Source: Hymenobacter perfusus (lineage in GTDB: Bacteria; Bacteroidota; Bacteroidia; Cytophagales; Hymenobacteraceae). Taken from it: a stretch of DNA of 64,000 bases. Position 1 is the stretch's first letter. The number at the start of each line of letters is the position of its first letter. The notes beneath the pieces were generated by a model. It was not told the origin of the DNA. It saw only the letters and a list, made by a program, of their open reading frames with translations, and ran no database searches. The stretch is from contig NZ_RWIU01000005.1 of the NCBI RefSeq assembly GCF_003944765.1, positions 1 to 64,000 of the forward strand, read 5' to 3'. A program made the translations under genes and the position numbers. This document shows positions 10,086-18,340 of this stretch, piece by piece.

Positions 10086-10149
10086 TTTGCCCGATTCCTA
10101 AACCTTGGGGGTGAAGCCTGCGTTTAGAGCAATTCACTGGATATATCCT

Positions 10150-11034
10150 ATGATAAATAAGACGTTTACTCTTTTTCTAGCTGCCTTCAGCATTAGTGTC
10201 CTCGCGCAGGCGCAAAGCCCGGTTACCGCCCCCGGCGGCCCCGACTACCCTTATCTAACCACGCTGGACCCGGTAGAATACCCGTTTCTGTTCAGTTCCC
10301 CCAAGTCGGAGTACCTGACGAAGTTCCGGGAGATGTACGGTCTGACAGCCGTGGTAGAAAAGGAAGCCACCGACCTGGGCCGTGCCCGGGCGTTGTGCCA
10401 ATGGGTGCACTTCCGGCTGGAGCACGATGGCCACAAAGTGTTTAAGTCGCAGGATCCGTTTGCAATTCTGAAGGCGGCCCAGGCCGGCGAACTGGTGCAG
10501 TGCGTAGAGTATGGCCTGGTGCTGGCGGCGGCCTTCAATGCCGTGGGCATTCCGGCTCGGCCCTTGTACCTGAAGGCCGAAAATGTGCAAACCAAATCCT
10601 CCGCTGCCGGCCACGCTCTGGCTGAAGCCTGGCTCCCCGATCTGGGCAAGTGGGTAATGGTGGATGCGCAGGCCGATATTATTCCCATGCTCGGCCCTAC
10701 ACCGCTCAACGCGGTAGAGCTCCGGCAGGCGTTGGCTACCGATAACGACGACCTCACCGTACTGACCTCCACGGAGGCCAAGCCGAAGTCGTACTTCAAA
10801 TGGGTAAACCAGTACCTGTTTTACTTTGATACGGTGATGGACAACCGCTACGGCGTAAAGTCAGCGCGCACCGGCCTGATGCTGGTACCGTTGGGGGCCC
10901 ATAAACCAGTTATTTTTCAGCGCACCGAGTCTATTCACAATATTCGCTATACCAACTCCGTGGCCACCTTCTATGCCCTTCCGGTTCAGGCCGACTGGCT
11001 GACAGCCAAATCGGGCAGCCCACTGGCCCCCTGA
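10150..11034 (+). CDS. Secreted transglutaminase-like domain protein
   Basis: A 294-residue exported protein. The signal peptide MINKTFTLFLAAFSISVLAQ is followed by a transglutaminase/peptidase-like core. The expected catalytic triad is visible: Cys118 in LVQCVEYG, His155 in AAGHALAEAW and Asp172 in WVMVDAQ. Such domains may cleave or crosslink proteins or peptidoglycan peptides; the substrate is not evident. The start at 10150 is preferred over 10105 because it gives a clean signal peptide. It stands alone between two terminators. Confidence 0.8.
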   Translation: MINKTFTLFLAAFSISVLAQAQSPVTAPGGPDYPYLTTLDPVEYPFLFSSPKSEYLTKFREMYGLTAVVEKEATDLGRARALCQWVHFRLEHDGHKVFKSQDPFAILKAAQAGELVQCVEYGLVLAAAFNAVGIPARPLYLKAENVQTKSSAAGHALAEAWLPDLGKWVMVDAQADIIPMLGPTPLNAVELRQALATDNDDLTVLTSTEAKPKSYFKWVNQYLFYFDTVMDNRYGVKSARTGLMLVPLGAHKPVIFQRTESIHNIRYTNSVATFYALPVQADWLTAKSGSPLAP

Positions 11035-11067
11035 AACAGTGTATTGCCTTGCAGATAGGGCACGCGT

Positions 11068-11113
11068 AAAATAACCGGTCCGGCCACCTACAGGTAGCCG
11101 GACCGGTTATTTT
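11068..11113. terminator. Bidirectional hairpin terminator
   Basis: AAAATAACCGGTCCGGC pairs perfectly with GCCGGACCGGTTATTTT over 17 bases around a 12-base loop. It lies between the convergent transglutaminase-like and ohr genes and would serve both. Confidence 0.9.
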
Positions 11114-11130
11114 GTGCTCACTCGCGGAAA

Positions 11131-11619
11131 CTACGCGTTACTTTTCTCAGCTACTCCGGCGTTTTCCTCGGCATGTACGGGCAGGGGTTCTCCCTGTACC
11201 CGTAGCTCTACTTCCATGTTACCACGGGTTCCGACCGAGTACGGGCAAATTTTGTGCGCCTGCCGTACCATATCAATGGTTTTCTCCCGGTCAAATGCTT
11301 TCAGGTCCACGTCCAGAATAGCCGACAAGCCGTATCCTTCACCTTCCTGAAACAAAGAAACCGAGCATTTCACCTCGGTCTGCGGATCGAGTTTGTCACC
11401 GGCCCGCTGCGCAATGACCAGCAAGGCCTGCTGAAAGCAGGACGAGTAGCCGGCCGCGAATAGCTCCTCAGGGTTGGTAGCGCCCTTTTTGCCGCCCAGC
11501 CCTTCCGGCACCGACATATCCAGGTCGATAATGCCGGTGGCAGAACGAACGTGGCCGCTCCGGCCGCCAATGGCCGATGCTTCGGCGGTGTATAACGTCT
11601 TCTTTTCGGTGCTTGCCAT
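11131..11619 (-). CDS. ohr: Organic hydroperoxide resistance protein (Ohr/OsmC family)
   Basis: Thiol peroxidase that reduces organic hydroperoxides in the cytosol; 162 residues. The two redox cysteines are in their standard settings: Cys61 in TNPEELFAAGYSSCF and Cys125 in KICPYSVGTRGN. The N-terminal strands (LYTAEASAIGGRSGHVRS) match Ohr rather than OsmC. The last 20 residues are an extra charged tail. No OhrR-type regulator is adjacent. Confidence 0.92.
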   Translation of the reverse strand: MASTEKKTLYTAEASAIGGRSGHVRSATGIIDLDMSVPEGLGGKKGATNPEELFAAGYSSCFQQALLVIAQRAGDKLDPQTEVKCSVSLFQEGEGYGLSAILDVDLKAFDREKTIDMVRQAHKICPYSVGTRGNMEVELRVQGEPLPVHAEENAGVAEKSNA

Positions 11620-11722
11620 AAAATGAGGGTCGATGAGAGAATTTACTCCTCTCCTAACTGCCCTGAGCCATGGAAGGTTACCTCCGGCAGGTATAGGATT
11701 TTGCAGAAAATGGCATTTCAGG

Positions 11723-11754
11723 TTTGGCTGCAGCAGGTTTTCTGGCTAGTTTTG
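11723..11754 (+). promoter_or_regulatory. Promoter of tRNA-Arg
   Basis: TTTG at 11723-11726 and TAGTTTTG at 11747-11754, separated by 20 bases, match both elements of the Bacteroidota primary promoter (TTTG and TAnnTTTG). The -7 box ends 13 bases before the mature tRNA 5' end, a good distance for a short leader. Confidence 0.75.
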
Positions 11755-11767
11755 CGCCTCACTACCG

Positions 11768-11839
11768 GGTTGCGTAGTACAACGGATAGTATGGGAGCCT
11801 CCGAAGCTCTAGATCTAGGTTCGATTCCTAGCGCGACCA
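11768..11839 (+). tRNA. tRNA-Arg (anticodon CCG)
   Basis: A 72-nt cloverleaf can be folded by hand. The acceptor stem is GGTTGCG/CGCGACC with one G-T pair. The D stem is GTAC/GTAT and the anticodon stem GGAGC/GCTCT around loop CTCCGAA (anticodon CCG). The variable loop is AGAT, the T arm CTAGG-TTCGATT-CCTAG, and the discriminator A. The 3' CCA is not encoded. It reads CGG codons, which are common in this high-GC genome. Confidence 0.93.
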
Positions 11840-11842
11840 CTA

Positions 11843-11889
11843 AAAGAAAGCGCCTTCGATTCTGCACCAGAGTCGAAGGCGCTTTCTTT
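11843..11889 (+). terminator. Terminator of tRNA-Arg
   Basis: AAAGAAAGCGCCTTCGA pairs perfectly with TCGAAGGCGCTTTCTTT over 17 bases, starting four bases after the tRNA. Promoter, tRNA and terminator form a self-contained unit of under 170 bases. Confidence 0.9.
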
Positions 11890-11892
11890 GTG

Positions 11893-12362
11893 GGTGCATC
11901 AGTCATTGGGCTCGGGCTTTACAAGGCCAGCCGATCGGCACCGCACGAGGGCAGTAGGCAGCACCGGATATGTTGCCAGCCGCTAGCCAAAGCACTTGGG
12001 AAATACTGCATGCTACATGAGACTGCAAGTGCTTCTTCTATCTTCATGCACGCACAAACAGCCGCCAATTATTTCGTCGGGTATCACGCCTGCGTACTGC
12101 TGTTCCGGGCTTGAAGCATTACCTGCCATTGTCACGCTTATGGTTGTAGTGGGGCACATCCTGTACCATCCCAACTTGCTGGATCCGAGCTTTACGCTCT
12201 AGCCGGGAGAGAAGTGAATGCCGCCTACTCACGTTGCCGTACTTGTTTTCTTCGCCACGCACCCAAGGCCCCACAAGCAGCTACCCATATCCTTTCTGTT
12301 GAGGTTAGCGTAGAAGGCGGGCACTCTCTCAATCAGTGTACTCACCCTAACCCTTCGCTGTA
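11893..12362. other. Non-coding stretch of about 470 bases
   Basis: Short open frames here have no recognisable sequence or codon pattern. No repeat, hairpin or tRNA was seen. The last 60 bases probably contain the promoter of the fasciclin gene. Confidence 0.5.
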
Positions 12363-13085
12363 ATGAATAAGCACTTGCTCTCTACCCTGGCCCTGGCCCT
12401 CACGCTCACTACCGGCTCGGCCGTAGCCCAGGGTAAAATGAAAACCAAGTCGGACGACGAGAAGGTCAAGACGAAAGAGGATGGCATGACCACCAAAACC
12501 AAGATGGCCGATGATGGAAAAACCAAAATCAAAGGCAAATCGAAGGACGGTGCCAAAATCAAGGCAACCACCAAGCCCCGCGAAGGAGCTGACATGAAAG
12601 ACATGACCATGACAACCGGCGCAGGCGTTATGGTAGGCGGCGCGATGATGACTCCCGACAAGGACATTGTAGACAACGCCGTCAACTCCACTGACCACAC
12701 CACGCTGATAGCTGCCGTGAAAGCGGCCGGTCTGGTGGAAACACTCAAAAGCGCGGGTCCTTTCACGGTATTTGCCCCCACCAACGCCGCCTTTGAAAAA
12801 CTCCCCGCCGGTACCGTTACCACGCTGGTGATGCCCGAGAACAAGCAGAAGCTCACCACCATTCTCACGTACCACGTAGTACCCGGCCGACTGCTGGCGG
12901 CCGATCTGAAAGACGGCCAGACCCTGACCACAGTGGAAGGCGAAACGCTGACGGTACACCGCAGCGGCAACATGGTGATGATTCATGATGCCAAAGGCGG
13001 TATGGCCAACGTAACCACGGCCGACGCAGTATCGAAAAACGGCGTAACCCACGTCATCGACACGGTGCTGATGCCGACCAAATAA
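12363..13085 (+). CDS. Exported fasciclin (FAS1) domain protein
   Basis: A 240-residue secreted or periplasmic protein. A signal peptide (MNKHLLSTLALALTLTTGSAVAQ) is followed by about 70 residues made almost entirely of Lys, Thr, Asp, Met and Gly in short repeats (KMKTKSDDEKVKTKEDGMTT, then similar). One FAS1 domain occupies about residues 100-240, with the conserved FTVFAPTNAAFEKLP and the LTYHVVPG motif and the closing THVIDTVLMP. FAS1 domains mediate adhesion or protein contacts. The Lys-rich segment is likely disordered and may bind acidic polymers; that is inference. Confidence 0.88.
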   Translation: MNKHLLSTLALALTLTTGSAVAQGKMKTKSDDEKVKTKEDGMTTKTKMADDGKTKIKGKSKDGAKIKATTKPREGADMKDMTMTTGAGVMVGGAMMTPDKDIVDNAVNSTDHTTLIAAVKAAGLVETLKSAGPFTVFAPTNAAFEKLPAGTVTTLVMPENKQKLTTILTYHVVPGRLLAADLKDGQTLTTVEGETLTVHRSGNMVMIHDAKGGMANVTTADAVSKNGVTHVIDTVLMPTK

Positions 13086-13112
13086 GTTTTTCCGGCACTG
13101 TTTGCTGTACAT

Positions 13113-13145
13113 AAGGCCAGCCTCCTCAGGAGGCTGGCCTTTTTG
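13113..13145 (+). terminator. Terminator of the fasciclin gene
   Basis: AAGGCCAGCCTCCT pairs with AGGAGGCTGGCCTT with a very short loop and a trailing T run. Confidence 0.9.
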
Positions 13146-13296
13146 GTATGCGCCCGTCCTGGTACAACTTCCGGCTTTTCGTGCGTATCTGTTATGATTC
13201 AATTACGAATCGGGGCCGGCAGTGGCCTGAGTACCTGCGAATACTAAAAGATTGCCGACATTTAAGCCTGTTTTTCCTTTACACACCTTTTCGTTG

Positions 13297-15627
13297 ATGA
13301 AACACTTCTTCGCCTGGATGCTGGGGGCGACATTGAGCTTAAGCTCGGTGGCCACTCTGGCGCAAACGCTGCCGCCGGCTCCGGCTACCAACCTGCAGGG
13401 ACAGGCCCTGAAAGACTGGCTACGCCAGAACTGGTACGATGGCAAACGCGTGGTACTGAGCTACAACGACGCACGCGGCAAGATGTACAACTACATCGAC
13501 AACCAGAACGGCCGCGTGGTGTGCGTGTATTCCGGTTACACCGAAACGGTGCGGCTGGACTCTTCGAGTACCAGCACCGGGGTAGTCAGCCGCATCAACT
13601 GTGAGCATACCGTTCCGCAGTCGTGGTTTAATGAAGCGGTGCGGATGCGCTCCGATATTCACCACCTCTTCCCTACCTACGATACCTGGAACTCGGACCG
13701 GGGCTCCGATCCGTTTGCAGAAATTCCGGATGCCCAGACGATGAAGTGGGTGCGCAATACGCAAAGCCAGACCACCATTCCGACCAGCAACATCGACGAG
13801 TACAGCGAGGATACCAACTCACTGTTTGAGCCGCGCGAAGACCACAAAGGTAATCTGGCCCGGGCTATCTTCTACTTCTACACCATGCATCAGGGTCAGG
13901 CCTTTGACTCGGGCAAAGACGTAATTACGGCTGCCGCCGACCTGAACACGTTGTACCAGTGGCATCTGGCCGACCCGGTGGACGCCCGGGAACGGGAACG
14001 GAACCGTCGGGCCGCCAAAAGCCAGGGCAATTTCAACCCCTACATTGCCTACCCCGACCTCGTGGCCCGCGCCTGGGGCTTCCAGATACTGCCTACTTTC
14101 GCCTTCTCGACGGCTACTGGTTCTATTCCGGAAGGCAACACGGGCACCAGCACGTACACCGCTACCGTATCGGTTACCCCGGCTCCTACCACCACCCTCA
14201 CGGTACAGGTTGCCTTTGATGCCGCTAACTCCACGGCCACCCCTGGTCAGGATTTTACGTTTGTTTCGCCTCAAACCCTCACCTTCGCGGCGGGTCAGAC
14301 TTCACAAACCGTTACCGTAACGGTGAATGGCGACACAACCCCGGAAGCCGATGAAACAGTGGCTCTCAACCTGATCAATCCATCTACCGGCGCGGCCGTG
14401 GGTGGCCCGGCCACTCAGGTTCTCACCATTGTGCATGATGATGCCAACCCGGCCCTGCTGCAGTTTTTCACGAGCGTGAGCAGCGGGGTTGAGGGCAATA
14501 CGGGCGTTACCAACTGGACCATTCCCATCACGCTGAGCGGCGGGGCGGGCACCGTGACGTACCCCATTACCGTGCCCGTGACCATTGAAGCAGCTTCTAC
14601 CACCGCTACTGATGGTACCGATTATAGCCTGCCAATCGGGAGCGTAACATTCCAGAACGCGGCAGTTACCACCATGTCTTTCTCCCTGGTAGTGAATGGC
14701 GACCTGGTGCCGGAACCCAACGAAACAGTACGGCTGCGGCTGGGTACTCCCTCGGACCCGAACGTAGTATTCGGCCCGAATCGGACGTACACCTTCACCA
14801 TCCTCAACGATGACCAAGCCCCGGCCGGCTCGCCCTGCACCGATCTGTTTTTCTCGGAATACGTGGAAGGCTCGGCCAGCAACACCAAGGTGATTGAAAT
14901 CTACAACCCTTCTCCGGCTCCCATCAACCTGGCAGGTATTGAGGTGCGCTTGTTTGCCAATGGCAGCACCAGCCCCACTACCACCCAGGCCCTCACCGGC
15001 ACTATTGCTCCCGGCGACGTGTACGTTATTGCCAACACGGGCGTAGCCTCCACGGTGGTAGCCGCCCAGGCGGATCTGCAGTCGAGCGTGGGGTTCTTCA
15101 ACGGGGATGACGCCCTGTTGCTGCTGGACGGCACCGATACGCTAGACGTTATTGGGGTGATTGGCCAGCAGCCGGCCGGTGGCTGGCAGCTGCCCGGCGG
15201 CGGCAGCACTACCAACGCCACGATGGTACGCAAAACGGCCGTAAATGCCGGTCATAAACGCTGGAGTGCTGCGGCGGCCGAATGGCAGTTTGTGGGCACC
15301 GATGTGTTTACCGGCGTGGGCAGCCACACCAGCGGCTGCATCACCACGGGTACTGTTAAGGCAGCCCCGCTAAATGTGGGCATTGAGGTGTACCCGAACC
15401 CTACTACCGGCAACGTGCAGGTGCGTCTACCAGAACTGCGTGGCCGCCACGAGGCCATCATCAGCTTCTATAATGCCCTGGGCCAGGAGGTCCTGCGCAG
15501 TACGCAGCCGGTTACGGCCGCCGAAGCCACGGCGGTAAATGTGCATACCCTGGCCAACGGCCTGTACACCGTGCGCGCCACCGTGGATGGTGTCCGGTAT
15601 ACCAGCCGTGTAGCGGTACAGCACTAG
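13297..15627 (+). CDS. Secreted endonuclease I with Calx-beta, lamin-tail and T9SS sorting domains
   Basis: A 776-residue extracellular multidomain protein. Signal peptide, residues 1-25. An endonuclease I domain (about 35-265) carries the His-Me-finger signature NCEHTVPQSWF and MRSDIHHLFPTYDTWNSDRG. Two Calx-beta repeats (about 270-390 and 395-505) have PEADETVALNL and PEPNETVRLRL at their ends. A lamin-tail-like domain follows (FFSEYVEGSASNTKVIEIYN, about 515-680). A type IX secretion sorting domain (VYPNPTTGNVQVRL to the end) closes the protein. It probably degrades extracellular DNA or RNA for nutrients or in biofilms. ATG 13297 is chosen for the signal peptide. Transcribed alone. Confidence 0.9.
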   Translation: MKHFFAWMLGATLSLSSVATLAQTLPPAPATNLQGQALKDWLRQNWYDGKRVVLSYNDARGKMYNYIDNQNGRVVCVYSGYTETVRLDSSSTSTGVVSRINCEHTVPQSWFNEAVRMRSDIHHLFPTYDTWNSDRGSDPFAEIPDAQTMKWVRNTQSQTTIPTSNIDEYSEDTNSLFEPREDHKGNLARAIFYFYTMHQGQAFDSGKDVITAAADLNTLYQWHLADPVDARERERNRRAAKSQGNFNPYIAYPDLVARAWGFQILPTFAFSTATGSIPEGNTGTSTYTATVSVTPAPTTTLTVQVAFDAANSTATPGQDFTFVSPQTLTFAAGQTSQTVTVTVNGDTTPEADETVALNLINPSTGAAVGGPATQVLTIVHDDANPALLQFFTSVSSGVEGNTGVTNWTIPITLSGGAGTVTYPITVPVTIEAASTTATDGTDYSLPIGSVTFQNAAVTTMSFSLVVNGDLVPEPNETVRLRLGTPSDPNVVFGPNRTYTFTILNDDQAPAGSPCTDLFFSEYVEGSASNTKVIEIYNPSPAPINLAGIEVRLFANGSTSPTTTQALTGTIAPGDVYVIANTGVASTVVAAQADLQSSVGFFNGDDALLLLDGTDTLDVIGVIGQQPAGGWQLPGGGSTTNATMVRKTAVNAGHKRWSAAAAEWQFVGTDVFTGVGSHTSGCITTGTVKAAPLNVGIEVYPNPTTGNVQVRLPELRGRHEAIISFYNALGQEVLRSTQPVTAAEATAVNVHTLANGLYTVRATVDGVRYTSRVAVQH

Positions 15628-15656
15628 CATTACGATAAGCAACGACGCAAGTAAAT

Positions 15657-15697
15657 CAACAGCCCGGCTCCTTAGCGAAAGGAGCCGAGCTGTTGAC
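15657..15697. terminator. Hairpin terminator
   Basis: TCAACAGC-CGGCTCCTT pairs with AAGGAGCCG-GCTGTTGA with one internal mismatch, 30 bases after the nuclease gene. Confidence 0.8.
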
Positions 15698-15720
15698 TTT
15701 TGATGGAACTGCTACCAAAC

Positions 15721-15752
15721 GAGCCGGCCCGCATTGCAGTGCGGGCCGGCTC
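15721..15752. terminator. Second hairpin between convergent genes
   Basis: GAGCCGGCCCGCA pairs with TGCGGGCCGGCTC around a short loop. It lies 54 bases from the stop of the minus-strand stress-protein gene and probably terminates it. Confidence 0.7.
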
Positions 15753-15805
15753 TCACATGCAAAATGGTTTTCTCACAAGCTATAATTATAATGTAGTGCA
15801 GTAGC

Positions 15806-16693
15806 TCAGGCCTCCGATATCGTGAGCACCGGAATCCGGCTGTGCGCGAGTAATCCGGCAGTTACGCTTTGCAAAAACTGCCGGCCGGCAAACATGCGTT
15901 GCCGCGTTACAAACGTCAGCAAGTCCGCCTGATGCCGGTCAGCCGCGTGCCGAATGCCTTCTTCTACGCACGGGTGCCTAGCCGAGGTAACCGTGTGGGC
16001 AACACCTTCCAGCAGCCCCATCTGCCGGATGCGGGAAGCAACGTCCTCCATTGCCGGCGAGGCCTCAGAAGTATATACGTGCAGTCCGATTACCGAGGGA
16101 ATGATGCGGGTTAGTAAGTCATCCACGTCGCTGGGCAGATGGGTGAGCGTAAGCGGCTCGGGGGAAGTTGTAAGCTGGGCCAGCAGGCCCGTAATGGTTT
16201 CGGCGGCCTGGGGCAGCCGTACCGCCCGGCGGTCTGTGTCCAGTACAATCCGTGTTGGAATCCTGCCGGCCCGGTAAGTGTTCGGCACAACCAGCAGCGG
16301 CTGGGCCAGAGTTTTAATCAAATGGAGAGCCGTACTGGTCCCCGCGTGGCGCATGGGTTTCACCGGGTTGCCATTGCCCACTACCACTACGTTCCCGGGG
16401 CCGGTTCCTATCAGAGTGGCTAGTTTCTGTGTGGGCGTTTCCGTGATGAGAGCTGCTGAGCAGGGTAAATGCTGCTGAATTCTTCCCACCAACTCCTGTA
16501 GCAGATGTCGGGCTTCGGCAACGGGGCGAACTTCGCGCAAGCCACCGAAATACGGCGCATCAAAGCCGGCAGCTTCGGGCAAAACGTGCCACAGACGCAC
16601 CTGTCCTCCCACATGACGCCCCAGCACCACGGCGTAGTGCAGGGCGTTGGTAGCCGCCGCTGAAAAGTCCGTCAGAACGTGGAAAGTAAACAT
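15806..16693 (-). CDS. Tandem-domain universal stress protein
   Basis: A 295-residue cytosolic protein made of two Usp folds. The first half begins MFTFHVLTDFSAAATNALHYAVVLG and ends with the family's ligand-loop-like VVVVGNGNPVKPM followed by HLIKTLAQPLLVVP. The second half is more divergent, ending RQFLQSVTAGLLAHSRIPVLTI. The usual GxxGxxxxxxxxG(S/T) ATP loop is degenerate in both halves (ATP binding doubtful). TACCTTTC upstream at 16732-16739 may be its promoter box. A second protein of the same layout lies at 18341-19162. Confidence 0.85.
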   Translation of the reverse strand: MFTFHVLTDFSAAATNALHYAVVLGRHVGGQVRLWHVLPEAAGFDAPYFGGLREVRPVAEARHLLQELVGRIQQHLPCSAALITETPTQKLATLIGTGPGNVVVVGNGNPVKPMRHAGTSTALHLIKTLAQPLLVVPNTYRAGRIPTRIVLDTDRRAVRLPQAAETITGLLAQLTTSPEPLTLTHLPSDVDDLLTRIIPSVIGLHVYTSEASPAMEDVASRIRQMGLLEGVAHTVTSARHPCVEEGIRHAADRHQADLLTFVTRQRMFAGRQFLQSVTAGLLAHSRIPVLTISEA

Positions 16694-16797
16694 AGGCTAT
16701 CTGGCCGAAACCCTGCTGGATTGTCTGTTTAGGAAAGGTACTTCATTACACAATGCCTTGAATTAAGATCCTATTAAAAATAACTTAGCTACTACTT

Positions 16798-17088
16798 TTA
16801 CCCGGTGGTATCGTCCAGCAACGACTGGTAGCGCGGGTTTTTCTGCACAAAATCACGCATAAAGGCGCAACTGGTGCGTACCCTGAACTTTTGCTGGCGG
16901 GCGTAGGCCAGGCCGGCTTTGGCCAGCTCTTCGCCGAGGCCCTTACCGCGTAAGGGCTCATCCACAAACGTGTGCGTAAAATCAATAATATCGGCGGCAG
17001 GCAGGCTGTACGCCAGCTCAGCGGCCTGGCCGTCCTGTTCGAGAATGAACTCGTGATCCTTAATGTGATGCGCGACCTGTGTAGCCAT
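16798..17088 (-). CDS. Small GNAT-like acetyltransferase (YjdJ/NATD1 type)
   Basis: A 96-residue protein of the short GNAT class. It shows IKDHEFILEQDGQAAELAYS, DFTHTFVDEPLRGKGLGEEL (the acetyl-CoA loop RGKGLG) and ARQQKFRVRTSCAFMRDFVQ. The family is widespread and its substrate unknown. The start at 17088 is the first residue that aligns with family members; the longer frame to 17145 is rejected. It is divergent from the acidic-protein gene at 17231. Confidence 0.85.
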   Translation of the reverse strand: MATQVAHHIKDHEFILEQDGQAAELAYSLPAADIIDFTHTFVDEPLRGKGLGEELAKAGLAYARQQKFRVRTSCAFMRDFVQKNPRYQSLLDDTTG

Positions 17089-17230
17089 AGTGAGTGATGA
17101 AAAGATGGAGCGGATCGGCCGGCATAATGTTCCGGGCACCGCCATTTGTCGGGAGTTTACGTATGAGCCAGAGAAGCGGCTACCACGCCGTCATTCTCCT
17201 GTACTCTTCCCTCCTACTTTCTTTACCATC

Positions 17231-17695
17231 ATGCAAACCACTCCCGAGAATTCCTCCTTCACGCCCGATGATGCTACTTCCGGTCAGGCCGCCAGCACCC
17301 CGCAGTACGGCGAGTTTGGCAAACCCACCACTGCAGAAACCCAGCAAAAGGCCGAAAACGCGCAGAGTGTAACGGAAGGTGGCCAGGTTGCTCCGGCGGT
17401 AGCTTTCCCGGAACAGCGTGGCAGCACCCCGCAGAATCTCGACCCGGCCATCGTACGCGAGGTAGAAGAATCGGAATACACGGAGCAGCGCGAAGGATGG
17501 GCCAAGGATGATCCGCGCTACGGCGGCGGCACCCGCAACTGGGCCACCAACGAGCCGGCCAATCAAACTACGGAGCCCGCTCCGGAAGATGATGAGCACC
17601 CCAAGAACCCGAACGTAGGCACCAACGACAACCCCGACGAGTTCAGCGCACTGCGTCCTGACGAAGGCCGTGGCATCCCCGGCTCAGGCAAATAG
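17231..17695 (+). CDS. Acidic, disordered protein of unknown function
   Basis: A 154-residue hydrophilic protein with no signal peptide or membrane segment. It is rich in Asn, Glu, Pro, Thr and Gly, with repeated short segments such as EFGKPTTAETQQKAENA and NPNVGTNDNPDEFSALRPDE. The only ordered-looking part is around DPAIVREVEESEYTEQREGW. TACTTTCT at 17214-17221 may be the promoter box. It precedes a similar acidic gene by 46 bases, and both may be co-transcribed stress or desiccation-related proteins; that is inference from composition and from the flanking universal stress genes. Confidence 0.75.
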   Translation: MQTTPENSSFTPDDATSGQAASTPQYGEFGKPTTAETQQKAENAQSVTEGGQVAPAVAFPEQRGSTPQNLDPAIVREVEESEYTEQREGWAKDDPRYGGGTRNWATNEPANQTTEPAPEDDEHPKNPNVGTNDNPDEFSALRPDEGRGIPGSGK

Positions 17696-17741
17696 GGCTG
17701 ACTGTCGATTTACTCATACCTCTACTTTCAGCCCCCTTTTT

Positions 17742-18014
17742 ATGGCAACTGATAAAAACCAGGACCCCGCTGCTGCTCTCGAGCCCAACTCGGGCGCACA
17801 CCTAAGCGAAGAACAGCGCAAACACCGCGAAGAGCTGTACGGCTACAAGCGTGACGAGGAAGGCACGCTGGATACTTCGGACCGCCTAGAGGACGAAACT
17901 ACCGGCATCCCGACCGGCAGTGCCACCACCGGCCCTGACCCCGACAACTCCAGCATGACTGACGAGATGATGAACCCGGGTTTCAACAACCCCATTGACG
18001 ACAACAACCGCTAG
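17742..18014 (+). CDS. Small acidic, disordered protein
   Basis: A 90-residue protein, highly acidic and polar. The only notable segment is LSEEQRKHREELYGYKRDEE, likely a short helix. The rest is Asp/Asn/Gly/Thr-rich and ends in NPIDDNNR. No signal peptide. TACTTTCA at 17722-17729 is a possible promoter box. It is followed by a terminator. Confidence 0.75.
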   Translation: MATDKNQDPAAALEPNSGAHLSEEQRKHREELYGYKRDEEGTLDTSDRLEDETTGIPTGSATTGPDPDNSSMTDEMMNPGFNNPIDDNNR

Positions 18015-18038
18015 CGGCCCGCGCTACGGTAGATTTCT

Positions 18039-18072
18039 AAAGCCCTTCTGCTACGTGCGGAGGGGCTTTTTT
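18039..18072 (+). terminator. Terminator of the acidic-protein genes
   Basis: AAAGCCC-TCT and GGAGGGGCTTTTTT form a hairpin with a T run, 25 bases after the stop. Confidence 0.8.
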
Positions 18073-18076
18073 CTTA

Positions 18077-18109
18077 GGCACTTAAATTCATTCGCGGAAT
18101 TGAAGTGCC
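18077..18109. promoter_or_regulatory. Imperfect palindrome upstream of the second stress-protein gene
   Basis: GGCACTT-AAATT and AATT-GAAGTGCC form an interrupted inverted repeat around CATTCGCGG. It has no T run and lies over 230 bases before the start at 18341. It could be an operator or a decayed repeat. Confidence 0.35.
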
Positions 18110-18340
18110 GTTTGGTTAACAATGCAGCAAGTTCACAACATTGTTTATACCAACCCTGCTGCCTTACACCAAGTTGACCGAATTCACCGCCGGGTAGCAG
18201 CAGTCCAGGCCGGTGCAGGTGGCCGACACAGCTGGTGGATAATGCGGATCTTTTTAGGAATGGAGTGTAGCGTACAGCTGCTTTTCACGTATACTTCCGG
18301 TAGTATTCTTCCCGCTCCCATCCCAAACATGCCCTGTGCC

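Noticed and set aside
11996-12202. A 68-codon frame after tRNA-Arg
   Set aside because: No family, no promoter box and no codon pattern like its neighbours; treated as chance.
12342-13202. Minus-strand frame of 286 codons opposite the fasciclin gene
   Set aside because: A shadow with Gly/His/Val bias. The plus-strand gene has a signal peptide and a clear FAS1 domain.
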